Shown piece after piece: positions 54,752 through 63,010 of a DNA stretch of 64,000 nucleotides (its first letter is position 1; the number at the start of each line of letters is the position of its first letter). The stretch is taken from NCBI RefSeq assembly GCF_014083985.1, contig NZ_CP046907.1, positions 442,501 through 506,500 on the forward strand. Direction: 5' to 3'. Both the position numbers and the translations under genes were made by a program. The notes below the pieces were generated by a model. That model was not told the origin of the DNA and ran no database searches. It was given only the letters and a program-made list of their open reading frames with translations. This DNA comes from Streptomyces sp. SCUT-3. Lineage in GTDB: Bacteria > Actinomycetota > Actinomycetes > Streptomycetales > Streptomycetaceae.

Positions 54752-55546
54752 TCACCACCCCAGGAGAGCGAACGGGTCGTGGTCGGGGTTCACCGAAGGG
54801 GATCCCCTGTCGGCAGGCTTCGTCGCCTCCTGGCCGGTCGGGACCGTGACCCACAGGTGCCGCACCGCGCGGCGGCTGAAGAAGGTGCCCGTCCTGAGGT
54901 CGTAGGTGTCGGGCACGTCGACGGCGAACTGGTCACCGGTGGGGTCTTCCACTGTGGCCTCCAGCGTCACCTCAGTCCCCTGCACCTGGGCCCGCCGGCG
55001 GGTGGACGCCTGCCAGGGCACGTCGGACAGCACGTCCGCGAGTTCGGCGCCGGATCGCAGGCCGAGGCTGACAGGTCCGGTCGGCGGGCAGGAACGGCGG
55101 CCCAGGCAGAGTGGGTGGACGGGGTGGCGCACCGCGTGCTCCAGGCGTTCCAGAAGCGGCCTCGGGCCCCGCAGCGCGGCGACGAATACGGCGTCCTGGA
55201 GGTAGAAACGCTGGGTGACGCCGGTGTGCTTGGCCGGGCTGGTCCTCGTCTGCATGCCTTTGGTGTTCACCTTGGCGGACGGCAGCGGTACGCCCCGGTG
55301 GTCGCTGAAGGTGTGGTAGTCACGCAGCAGTGAGCCCGGCTGGTCGACGCGGATGCCGAGCCGGAGATCGAGCAGGTCGGCGATCGAGGTATCGCGGGAG
55401 CGTCCTTCGGCGGCCGCGAGGAGGCCGAGGATGCCGGACTTGGTGGGCTGGGGCCGGGTTTCGCGCCGGTTGTAGCGGGAGGGACCGCCCCAGGACTGCA
55501 GGGGTGCGGCCAGCCGCATTACGAGGACGGTGTGGTCGGTCGTCAT
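54752..55546 (-). CDS. cas5e: Cascade subunit Cas5e (CasD)
   Basis: 264 residues. The N-terminus VLVMRLAAPLQSWGGPSRYNRRETRPQPTKSG, with the conserved Q-S-W-G and the lysine/serine pair, is the RAMP core that grips the 5' handle of the crRNA. GILGLLAAAEGR follows, and the C-terminal half has LCLGRRSCPP. It overlaps the cas7e stop in ATGA. Confidence 0.95.
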   Translation of the reverse strand: MTTDHTVLVMRLAAPLQSWGGPSRYNRRETRPQPTKSGILGLLAAAEGRSRDTSIADLLDLRLGIRVDQPGSLLRDYHTFSDHRGVPLPSAKVNTKGMQTRTSPAKHTGVTQRFYLQDAVFVAALRGPRPLLERLEHAVRHPVHPLCLGRRSCPPTGPVSLGLRSGAELADVLSDVPWQASTRRRAQVQGTEVTLEATVEDPTGDQFAVDVPDTYDLRTGTFFSRRAVRHLWVTVPTGQEATKPADRGSPSVNPDHDPFALLGW

Positions 55547-56703
55547 GCGTCGGCCTTCGCGATCCGGCCCTCGGCCAGCCACTTCCCGACCAGTTCGCCG
55601 AGCGAGTCGAGCAGCTCGGGGAAGGTGACGGACGGGCCGAACACTTCGGTGACCTTGTCGGCCTCGATGCTGTAGGCGGCCAGGGTGCGGGCCGGTTCGG
55701 CGCCCCAGGTCTCGGCGACGGACCTCAGTTCGTCGGCCAGTCGCACGGCGGACTCGGCCGCCAGGCCGGCGGCTCCCGCCACCGGCTCCTCGTAGGCGGA
55801 GACCAGGTTGACCGGCTGGTCGGTGCGGAGGGTGAGGAGCACCAGGTGGGGCAGGGTGCGGTGGGCGAAGGAGTTCATGTGCCCCGTGGGCATGGAGCGG
55901 GTGAAGGCGTCGACGAAACGCACGGTCGTCTCGCGTGCGGCCTCGGCGGAGGTGAGGTTGTCGCGGAGCTGGTGCACGCCGAGGACCGCGTACCGGTACA
56001 GCGTGGACGAGTTGAACTCGATGGTGCCGATCATGCCTGCGCCGTGGTCCTCGGTGTTCTCGTCGTCCACCGCGGTGTAGTAGTCGAACTCGGTGCGGAC
56101 CGCATGGGTGGACAGGGCGTGCGCGACCTGGACGGCGGCGTCGACGTTCAGCGAGGGCAGGTCGGCGACCATCCGTCCGAAGAGCGCGACCTCGGCAGGG
56201 TGCCCCTTGGTGAGTGTGGCGACGACCGGGAGTTTGGCGACCTGGGCCTTGAGCTCCCCGTCGGGCAGAGCGGCCAGTTCGGCGGCACGGCCGTTCAGCA
56301 GCTTGACGATCTCGTCGAGCTGTCGCTTGCCGAAGAAGAGGAGGTAGGCCGACTGCTCCTCCTTCTTGGACGACTTGGTGATGCCGAGGGGCTCCAGCAG
56401 CGCGGCGGTCAGGCGGTCGGCCTGGGCTGTTTCGAGTCCTGCACCGCCTTCGGCTGCCGGCCGGGTGAGCCGCTCGGCGAGGAGGGAGGCGATCCGCTTG
56501 GTCCGGGTTGCGCGGTCGGCCGGCTCGACGGCCTTGGCGAACTCGGTGCGGGTGGCCCGCTTCCACGCCTGGGAGGAGACTCGAGCGCGGCGGGCGCCGC
56601 CGTAGAGCGCCTGCTTCGGGGTTCCCGAGTCGTCCCGGTTGGCGTTGGACGGCGGCAGGCTCTGCAGGACGTGGACCTCGACGAACAGGGTGGGCTGGGG
56701 CAT
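55543..56703 (-). CDS. cas7e: Cascade backbone subunit Cas7e (CasC)
   Basis: 386 residues. Six copies normally form the helical backbone along the crRNA. Visible hallmarks: FVEVHVLQSLPPSNANRDDSG, PKQALYGGARRARVSSQAWKRATR, DEVALFGRM-like AEVALFGRMVADLP, and SMPTGHMNSFAHRTLP. The ATG at 56703 has GAGGAG 9 bases upstream; an ATG 7 codons earlier is possible. About 104 bases with a hairpin separate it from the Cse2 gene. Confidence 0.96.
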   Translation of the reverse strand: MPQPTLFVEVHVLQSLPPSNANRDDSGTPKQALYGGARRARVSSQAWKRATRTEFAKAVEPADRATRTKRIASLLAERLTRPAAEGGAGLETAQADRLTAALLEPLGITKSSKKEEQSAYLLFFGKRQLDEIVKLLNGRAAELAALPDGELKAQVAKLPVVATLTKGHPAEVALFGRMVADLPSLNVDAAVQVAHALSTHAVRTEFDYYTAVDDENTEDHGAGMIGTIEFNSSTLYRYAVLGVHQLRDNLTSAEAARETTVRFVDAFTRSMPTGHMNSFAHRTLPHLVLLTLRTDQPVNLVSAYEEPVAGAAGLAAESAVRLADELRSVAETWGAEPARTLAAYSIEADKVTEVFGPSVTFPELLDSLGELVGKWLAEGRIAKADA

Positions 56704-56728
56704 GGGCCGGCTCCTCGGTGGCATGAGA

Positions 56729-56746
56729 TGTCGCCGGACGGCGACA
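56729..56746 (-). promoter_or_regulatory. Hairpin in the cse2-cas7e gap
   Basis: TGTCGCC and GGCGACA with a GGAC loop lie in the only sizeable gap inside the Cascade operon (56704-56807). It could be an RNA processing or stability element that raises cas7e expression, since Cas7 is needed in about six copies, or a weak attenuator. Confidence 0.4.
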
Positions 56747-56807
56747 CGGGTCTGAAGACGTAAGGGGGAGGCGGTGCCGGACGGGAAACGGCCGCCCGGC
56801 CCAGGTG

Positions 56808-57959
56808 TCAGGAGTTCGTGGACATGGTCCCGACACGGAAGTCGCGGTCCCAGTGGTCACGGAAACGGCCTTGGGCGTACGGCAGTTCCGGGTCGTCCCA
56901 TGTCCGCAGGGCAGTGCGCAGCAGGTCGTAGTCGAGGCCGATGTCGGCGCGGCTGAGCATGGTGACGAATCCCCGCAGGTGCATCGCCAGCTCGCCGGTG
57001 TCGGTCGAGGTGAGCAGGGCGCCGAACCGGCGTTCCAGTGCTTCCTCACCGCTGCCGCTCCTCACCTGCAGCAGGCGTGCGGCGGTGCCGGGGCTGTTGC
57101 CGGGGACGTGCACCGCCCGGCTGCGGCCCTGCTGGTGCCGGCCGAAGAGGGTCAGTGCGGTGTGTTCGGCGACCAGGTCCCTGGTGAGGGCACCCTTGTC
57201 GCGCAGTTCCGAAGGCATACGGGTCGTGTAGTAGGGCCACATCGCGGGCACGGTGCCGGCTTCCCGCCCGGCACCGGATCTCAGTGCCGCCAACTGCCCG
57301 CCGTTCTCGGGCCGGTCCGGGTCGAACCGCGCCCAGTACGGAAGAGTTTCCGCCTGCCGGTCCGGGGCGTCCCCCGGGGCGGACGGATCACCGTACTGGA
57401 GTCCCCAGGACCGCAGCACCCGGCCCTGGTGCGGCCCTTCCCAGGTGGCCAGGTCGTGCATCAGCCGTGTGTAGTCGAGTCCGATGCCCGACTGCCGCAG
57501 CAGGGGGACGAGCCGGTACAGGTGTTGGACCAGTTCGTGGAGGTCCTGCGCGGTGGCGGCCGCGATCAGCCGCCGTTCCACGGCGCTCTCCGAGAGCGTC
57601 TCGGCTCGGCGCAGCGCCTGGCACGCCCGGCCCAGGCCCGTCCCCGGCCGGTGGACGGGCTCCGCCCCCTGCTGGTGCCTGCCGAACAGGGTGAGCGCGG
57701 CGTGTTCGGCGACGTAGGGGGCCGGTAGGCGGTCCGAGGCCCGTTCGGCGTCCGTGAGCTCCACACGGTGCGCGTACCGCATGGCCGCGACGGTGCCGGG
57801 CTCGTTCCCAATGCCGTCACGCAGGCCGCGCAGCATCCGCGTGATGTTCTCCGAGAACCCGGGCCTGCCCTCCCGTGCGCGGGTGCGCCGGTCGTCGGCC
57901 GCCTCCTCCCAGAAATAGGCACGACGGCCGGTCCGGGGCCCGCCGACTGAGGCGCTCAT
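56808..57959 (-). CDS. casB: Double-domain Cse2 (CasB) fusion, Cascade small subunit
   Basis: 383 residues, about twice the usual Cse2 length, built of two Cse2 domains in tandem. Domain 1 is roughly residues 16-186, domain 2 roughly 207-375. Paired motifs lie 180 residues apart: VAEHAALTLFGRHQQG at 83-98 and VAEHTALTLFGRHQQG at 263-278; GIGLDYTRLMHDLATW and DIGLDYDLLRTALRTW; EPGTVAAM and EAGTVPAM. Cse2 normally sits in Cascade as two copies along the backbone, so this is a covalent dimer. The domains have diverged strongly outside the shared motifs, so the duplication is old. ATG overlaps the cas8e stop (ATGA). No frame break or separate start lies between domains. Confidence 0.93.
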   Translation of the reverse strand: MSASVGGPRTGRRAYFWEEAADDRRTRAREGRPGFSENITRMLRGLRDGIGNEPGTVAAMRYAHRVELTDAERASDRLPAPYVAEHAALTLFGRHQQGAEPVHRPGTGLGRACQALRRAETLSESAVERRLIAAATAQDLHELVQHLYRLVPLLRQSGIGLDYTRLMHDLATWEGPHQGRVLRSWGLQYGDPSAPGDAPDRQAETLPYWARFDPDRPENGGQLAALRSGAGREAGTVPAMWPYYTTRMPSELRDKGALTRDLVAEHTALTLFGRHQQGRSRAVHVPGNSPGTAARLLQVRSGSGEEALERRFGALLTSTDTGELAMHLRGFVTMLSRADIGLDYDLLRTALRTWDDPELPYAQGRFRDHWDRDFRVGTMSTNS

Positions 57960-59641
57960 GTTGTTGCCTTCCCGTTGTCCGGGGATTCCTCGGTGGCCAG
58001 GGGCAGAATCTCGGCAAGTTTCTTGTAGAAGGCCCCGACGGCCTTTCCACTGCGATGGACGACGTCCTTGCCGTTCACCTTCACGACGCGCCCCACCACC
58101 GCACGCGGTGGCACTGCGGCAAGCAGCGTCTCGGCCTCCCTGACGGCCGCCGCCCGCACGGACAGCTCCCAGGCCAACTCGGCGCGCTCCAGCAGATCGT
58201 CGTCCTCGCCGACGGTGCGCAGTCCGGCGAGCAGACGGCGCATGGTTCCGTCGAGGACGTGCAGGAACCGCGAGGAAGGCCGCTGCCCCTTGTCGCGGGG
58301 CAGCGGATCACCGCCCGAGGCGCGCCTCAGGTCGTTGTCGAGGTTGTCCAGGGCACGGCCGGCCCGGTCGGCCTGGCTCGCACATTCCAGGATCACGGCG
58401 CGCAACCAGTCGTTCTCGGCGAGCAGGGAAGCCACGGGGAGCGGCAGGCTGTCACCGATGGCGTTCTCGACGACAGCGGACTGGTTGCCGTATTCGAGAC
58501 CGCAGATCTCCACCCCGAGGGGGTAGTCGGCGGGAAGGGCGTCATCGGCCCGCAGATCGCCTGCCTGCCGGAGGAGGGCGGAGGTGTACGGCCCGTCGCC
58601 CTCCACCGGCAGGGCCAGTGCGAGCAGTGTGCCGAGTCCCTGCCAGGCGGCGCGCCCCGAAACGTGGCGGCGCGGACGTCGCTGGGGTTGCCCGGCTTTC
58701 GGCTTCGCCGTGTGGGACCAGGCGGTGTGCGGGTCCCGCTCCGGTGTCCGGGCCAGCCGGTCACCTGCTGACACGATCACGCGGTGCACGCGCGGCCCTT
58801 CCTCCGTCTCGCGGGCGATCAGCCGGATCCGGCGTGACTGGAAGGTGAACAGGTCCAACAGGCCACCGGTCGGGCGCGTCGACCACTCGGGCCCGGCCGG
58901 GGACTTCCAGCCGAGCGATGCCGGACGCTCGTCCCAGGCCCATTGGGGGCGGTCCGCCGGGTCCAGACCGTCAGGCAGGATCGGCGTGTTCAACATCAGC
59001 GTCTCGAACAGGTTCCGGCCGACCGGGACGACCACCCCGAGCTGACCGAGCGGGCCGGTCGGGTTTCCAGTGGTCTTGCCGTTCTTCGCCTGCGGATCGC
59101 CCACGGCCCCGGTCTTGATGGAAGCCGTGTCCCAGCAGTGCGCGTGGAGCAGCCACAGCAGCGCCTGGCCCGGCGTCAGCAGCAGCTCGTCCGCCTCGGT
59201 GAGCGCGCTGAACAGCGGCACGTTGTTGCCGGAGGCGATCGACGGCACGAGCTGCGCGACCGACTTCGTCTCGCCGTTCAATGCCTCCAGGTCCGCAACC
59301 TGCGCGAACGGCTGCTCGCCTCCCAGGATCCGGAAACGGTCGCCGTAGCGGCGGGGGCCGAGGTAGTCGGTCAGCAGCTCGACCTCGGCGTCCGAGAAGC
59401 GGCCGTGCCCGAACCGCTCCGCCCACTCCCGCCGTGTGCGCGGCACACCGATGGCGTCCAGTACCACCGGCAGCAGAAGCTGCCGAAGCAGTGCGGGCAG
59501 CATCGTCGACGCCGGCAGTTCGAGCCGCTGTGTCGTGTGCGCATCCACCAGCACGTCCAGCAGGCCCGTCGTGCAGCTCGTACCGTCGGCATCGACCGCG
59601 CCCAGCCATGCGCCGCGGACGAGATCTCCGTCGGTCTCCAT
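57956..59641 (-). CDS. cas8e: Cascade large subunit Cas8e (Cse1/CasA)
   Basis: 561 residues, first gene of the Cascade operon. The N-terminal domain reads LLDVLVDAHTTQRLELPAST, typical of actinobacterial Cse1, then GGEQPFAQVADL and LALLWLLH-like QALLWLLHAHCWDTASIKTG. The C-terminal four-helix bundle includes DRAGRALDNLDNDLRRASGG. Cse1 recognises the PAM and recruits Cas3. ATG 59641 has AAGGGGGAG just upstream. The promoter region upstream contains a site matched by the nearby pseudo-spacer RNA. Confidence 0.95.
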   Translation of the reverse strand: METDGDLVRGAWLGAVDADGTSCTTGLLDVLVDAHTTQRLELPASTMLPALLRQLLLPVVLDAIGVPRTRREWAERFGHGRFSDAEVELLTDYLGPRRYGDRFRILGGEQPFAQVADLEALNGETKSVAQLVPSIASGNNVPLFSALTEADELLLTPGQALLWLLHAHCWDTASIKTGAVGDPQAKNGKTTGNPTGPLGQLGVVVPVGRNLFETLMLNTPILPDGLDPADRPQWAWDERPASLGWKSPAGPEWSTRPTGGLLDLFTFQSRRIRLIARETEEGPRVHRVIVSAGDRLARTPERDPHTAWSHTAKPKAGQPQRRPRRHVSGRAAWQGLGTLLALALPVEGDGPYTSALLRQAGDLRADDALPADYPLGVEICGLEYGNQSAVVENAIGDSLPLPVASLLAENDWLRAVILECASQADRAGRALDNLDNDLRRASGGDPLPRDKGQRPSSRFLHVLDGTMRRLLAGLRTVGEDDDLLERAELAWELSVRAAAVREAETLLAAVPPRAVVGRVVKVNGKDVVHRSGKAVGAFYKKLAEILPLATEESPDNGKATT

Positions 59642-59754
59642 GAGACTCCCCCTTCCAAAAATCACGTGCACACCTCACGGACGTGCGCCGGTCGGGCGGG
59701 TAGCCCGGCACTCAAGAACCGGCTTCCCGACGGCCGCCGAGAGCCTTTCAGCAC

Positions 59755-59773
59755 AAGGTTCAATTCTTCAAGC
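59755..59773. promoter_or_regulatory. Candidate Cascade self-target in the cas8e promoter
   Basis: AAG (59755-59757), a canonical type I-E PAM, is followed on the plus strand by GTTCAATTCTT (59758-59768). This matches the first 11 bases of the pseudo-spacer at 59876 except at position 6, which Cascade does not read. On the minus strand a TTGAAG element (59768-59773), 18 bases before AAGGCT, could be the cas8e -35/-10 pair, which the bound complex would cover. Confidence 0.6.
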
Positions 59774-59797
59774 CGTTCGGCAGATTCGGCGGAACTG

Positions 59798-59826
59798 TTC
59801 CGTCGGGCCACGGACCGCGATAGGAT
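59798..59826 (+). promoter_or_regulatory. Promoter for the mini-CRISPR RNA
   Basis: TAGGAT (59821-59826) is an excellent actinobacterial -10 box. TTCCGT lies 17 bases upstream as a weak -35. Transcription from about 59,833 would run into the two repeat-like units and on, antisense, toward the cas3 end. Confidence 0.5.
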
Positions 59827-59845
59827 CCTGCGGGCGCGCGGGGCG

Positions 59846-59917
59846 GTGCCCCCTCCCCGATGCGGGGGTGTTCCCGTTCAGTTCTTGGCAGTCGTCCCCG
59901 CCCTTGCGGGGTGCTCG
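59846..59917 (+). ncRNA. Mini-CRISPR (CreR/CreA-like) guide RNA candidate
   Basis: Pseudo-repeat 1 (59846-59875) has a CCCCG/CGGGG stem and an 8-base handle GTGTTCCC. Pseudo-spacer GTTCAGTTCTTGGCA is 59876-59890. Pseudo-repeat 2 (59891-59917) starts GTCGTCCCCGC, identical to the array repeat, with the same GCGGGG arm and a changed loop and tail. A short GCGCG/CGCGC hairpin at 59927-59940 may terminate it. The plus-strand orientation matches the upstream promoter. The pseudo-spacer matches the cas8e promoter at 59758. CreA (antitoxin) and CreR (cas autorepressor) RNAs have this design; no CreT toxin gene is evident, so autorepression is favoured. The hairpins could alternatively terminate cas3. 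Confidence 0.6.
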
Positions 59918-59946
59918 AAGCTCCGGGCGCGGCTCCGCGCGCTTCA

Positions 59947-62871
59947 TCAACCCTGTTCGACGATCAACCCCAGCACGTCGTCGTACGAGATCCGGTGCCC
60001 GCCCAGCACGGCTTTCCCGTCCTCTTCGAGCACCAGTGCCCGCGCGTACCGGAGCCACGGATGGCCGCTCCACCCCGGCAGCGGTGCGAGTCCCGCTTCC
60101 GTGGCCTCCGCCACCTCTGTCAGCCGTGTCGGCAACCGCACCGTGCCGCCGAGTAGCCGGTCGACCACCGTCTCGTCGACCACTTCGCCGTGGACGCCGA
60201 TCCACGTCCCGTCGTGCGCCCGGCACCCGCCGTCCGAGCGGCGGACGATCACGGTCTCCACCGATCGCCCACCGTCCCGCACCACCGCGTCGAGCTCCTC
60301 CTCCGAAGCCGCCCGGCTGCCCGCGTAGTGGAGTCCCTCCAGGGTCGGCGCCCCCCACTCGCGGGGGCGCGTCAACAAAAAACCCTCGGCGTTCCTCTCC
60401 CGTTGCTCCTGCTTCGCCCGCCACAGCTCCCGGGCTGCTGCCTCGTCCCATTCCGGCGGGCAGATCTCCGGCGTCCCGTAGCCCCTGGCAACCAGGCTCG
60501 GCACATCCGCCGGGATACTCCATCCGGCCTCCGTCGAACCCCCTCCGCCCAGCGGCCCAGCGGCCTCGGCGACCAGGGCCGCCGCCCGCAGCAGCGGCCA
60601 CTCCCCGTAGATCGCCTTCGACGCGGGCAGGAATCGCGGGCGTCCTCCCCCGCCGGCCGCCACACCCGTCACCAGGACGCGCGGCCGGGCGAGCCCCTTC
60701 GGCCGCCTGGTCCCGTCGTGCCGGTGGAGACGCCCGATGCGCTGCAGCAGCAGATCGACGGGGGCGAGATCGGTCACCAGGAGATCCGCATCCACGTCGA
60801 ACGACTGCTCGGCAAGCTGTGTGGCGACCACCACCATCCGGCCGGGCCGCCCCTCACCGGCTCCGGGTCCCAGCAGCCGCAGGCACTCCTCGGTGCGTTC
60901 CGCCCGGTGGGTCGAGCACAACCGCCCGTGCAGCAATCGCAGTTCGCCCTCGAACCCGCCCTCGACCAGTGCCCGGTGGATCGCCTGTGCGCGATCGACC
61001 TGATTGACCACCACCAACGCCACACCGCCGCCGGCGACCGCTTGCCGCACCGCCGCGGCGATCGACGCCCCGTCCCGGTCAATGCCGGGCAACCAGTCGA
61101 CCCGGGTCGGCATCGAACCACGCCAGGACGGCACGGCTTCGCGCGAGCTCACCGCCACCGGAGCCCCGTCGAGCGCGTAAGCAGCAGTGACACACGGATA
61201 GCCGGCGGCTTCAGGAACCGGACAGGCCGCATCGGCCGAGCCGAGGGCACCCGACAGATACGCGTCGGCGAAGGCCTGCCGCTGTACCGGCGGAAGCGTC
61301 GCCGAGAGCAGGACCACCGGAACCCCGGCCTGCCCGAGCCAGCGCAACGCCTCCAGAAGGAACTGCCGCATGTAGACGTCCGCGGCGTGCACCTCGTCCA
61401 CGATCACAACCTTGCCGACCAGCCCGGCGAAACGCAGCATCACATGCCGCGTACGGGTCGCCGCGTGAAGGAGATGGTCGACGGTCCCGACGGCGAACGC
61501 CGTGAGCAGTCCCCGCTTGTTGCCCAGGAACCAGCGCGCCGGACCGTCGGCCCGCTCCTCCGCGCCGCTGCTTCCCTCCGTCGACCAGGAAGGCATGCCG
61601 TACTCGGCATCCTCCTCGGTCGCACCGTAGACATCGAACGGATCAAGGTCGGCCGACTCCCCTTCCCCTGCGAACCCCCCGACCCGGTTCCGCCGCTGCC
61701 CCTCCCATATCTCGCGCCACTCCGGGTTGAACCGGCGCCTGCCGTGCAGCAGCCCGACCTGCGCCTCCAGCTCCGGATCGAACGACCGCACCCAGCTCAG
61801 CACCTGCTCGTACATCGGGTCACTCGTCGCCTGCGTCGGCATGGCCACGAACACCCCGTCCAAACCGAACCGCGCCGCCAACACCTCCGCCGCCGCCAGC
61901 GCGGCCTTCGTCTTGCCCTCCCCCATCGGCGCCTCGGCCACCATCAGCCCGGGAACGGGCATCGACCACGCCTGCTCGACCAGTTCCCGTTGCGAGGCCC
62001 GCGGAACTACCCCCAGGCGCTGTGTCAACGGAGCCAACGGCCCCTCAGGCAGCGGGAGTCCACCCCATCCGCCCCGCAGCCCGAGCCGCCGCCACGCCTC
62101 CTCGGCACGCTGCCGGGAGCCGGCCGGAGACACCTTCCGCGCATCCGCAAGTCCTTCGAACTGTTCGCTGTCACTGGCGATCCAGTCCGCCATGACGATC
62201 AGCCCGGACAGAGCCAACTGCTCCGCCTTGTTCAGCGCGCCCGCCGGCCGCACGTCAGCCAGGTCCTCGAAACCGACGGCTCGGGTGAACACGTCCACGA
62301 CGGCCTTCTGGACCTCCTCCCAAGAGGACCCACGCCCCTGCACCTCACGGTGCTTCGGCCTCAGCCCCTGAACGGACGGAAACGTCCCGTGATGGCCGGC
62401 CACCAGCGGCCACACCCACGCCGCACTGTCCGCGCTCCCCCACTCAGCGACCAGCCTCGGCCTCAGCAACGCCGCCCCCGCCACATCGTGCCGCCATCGC
62501 TGCCTCCGATCCACCGGAAGCCGCCCCCACGCCAGACCGGCCTCCTTGACCGGTGCCGCCTCGGCATCGTCCAACGCCTGAAACGCGGGGCACGCCTTTC
62601 CGCAGTCGTGGATCCCGCAGACCCACATGAACCACGTACGCCCACGCCCGCCGCTGATCTCGTCAAGCCGACGCCGGAACGCGGACGACAAGTAGTGGTC
62701 CCACATCACCCCAGCCACGGCAGCCGTGTCCAGCAAGTGTCCGAGCAACAGGTGCGTCCGCCCCCGATTCCGTGCCGCAGACTTCCCCCACAACCGCGAC
62801 ACCCTGATGACGCTCTCTTCCGACAGCCCCATCACCCGCATCAGGTCGACAACCGACCGCCCATCCTCCAC
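59947..62871 (-). CDS. cas3: CRISPR helicase-nuclease Cas3 (type I-E)
   Basis: 974 residues. The N-terminal HD nuclease has GHLLDTAAVAG with His45 and the HD pair in GIHDCGKACPAFQ (88-89), plus AGHHGTFPSVQG. The SF2 helicase has motif I APMGEGKTKAAL near residue 320, motif II VIVDEVHAADVYM near 490, motif III LLSATLPP and motif VI QRIGRLHRHD. It degrades DNA opened by Cascade. The GTG at 62871 has GGAGGGAG about 10 bases upstream. It is separated from cas8e by 305 bases that contain the mini-CRISPR, so it may have its own promoter. Confidence 0.97.
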   Translation of the reverse strand: MEDGRSVVDLMRVMGLSEESVIRVSRLWGKSAARNRGRTHLLLGHLLDTAAVAGVMWDHYLSSAFRRRLDEISGGRGRTWFMWVCGIHDCGKACPAFQALDDAEAAPVKEAGLAWGRLPVDRRQRWRHDVAGAALLRPRLVAEWGSADSAAWVWPLVAGHHGTFPSVQGLRPKHREVQGRGSSWEEVQKAVVDVFTRAVGFEDLADVRPAGALNKAEQLALSGLIVMADWIASDSEQFEGLADARKVSPAGSRQRAEEAWRRLGLRGGWGGLPLPEGPLAPLTQRLGVVPRASQRELVEQAWSMPVPGLMVAEAPMGEGKTKAALAAAEVLAARFGLDGVFVAMPTQATSDPMYEQVLSWVRSFDPELEAQVGLLHGRRRFNPEWREIWEGQRRNRVGGFAGEGESADLDPFDVYGATEEDAEYGMPSWSTEGSSGAEERADGPARWFLGNKRGLLTAFAVGTVDHLLHAATRTRHVMLRFAGLVGKVVIVDEVHAADVYMRQFLLEALRWLGQAGVPVVLLSATLPPVQRQAFADAYLSGALGSADAACPVPEAAGYPCVTAAYALDGAPVAVSSREAVPSWRGSMPTRVDWLPGIDRDGASIAAAVRQAVAGGGVALVVVNQVDRAQAIHRALVEGGFEGELRLLHGRLCSTHRAERTEECLRLLGPGAGEGRPGRMVVVATQLAEQSFDVDADLLVTDLAPVDLLLQRIGRLHRHDGTRRPKGLARPRVLVTGVAAGGGGRPRFLPASKAIYGEWPLLRAAALVAEAAGPLGGGGSTEAGWSIPADVPSLVARGYGTPEICPPEWDEAAARELWRAKQEQRERNAEGFLLTRPREWGAPTLEGLHYAGSRAASEEELDAVVRDGGRSVETVIVRRSDGGCRAHDGTWIGVHGEVVDETVVDRLLGGTVRLPTRLTEVAEATEAGLAPLPGWSGHPWLRYARALVLEEDGKAVLGGHRISYDDVLGLIVEQG

Positions 62872-63010
62872 CGGCGTGGTTCTCCCTCCGTACAGTGGAT
62901 CCGCACCATAGACCGCCCCACTGACAACACCCCTTGGTCACATGCCCAGACCGAAGACCCTGCCGAATGAAAACCGGCCCGCCTGTTAGCATCGCCGCAG
63001 GTCAAGAAGG
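62872..63010 (+). promoter_or_regulatory. Array 2 leader and divergent cas3 promoter region
   Basis: GACAACACCCC (62923-62933) and, adjoining the first repeat, CAGGTCAAGAAGG (62998-63010) recur in the array 1 leader end. TAGCAT shortly before the array could be the array -10 box. On the minus strand TATGGT lies upstream of the cas3 ribosome site. Confidence 0.55.

Noticed and set aside
59642-59846. A CreT-type toxin gene beside the mini-CRISPR
   Set aside because: No short frame with a good start and rare-codon pattern was found. The open plus-strand frame here is part of a long shadow across cas8e and cas3.
59891-59940. The repeat-like hairpins as nothing more than a cas3 terminator
   Set aside because: They could also terminate cas3. 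However, exact GTCGTCCCCGC identity to the array repeat, the plus-strand promoter and the PAM-flanked match of the pseudo-spacer need a further explanation.
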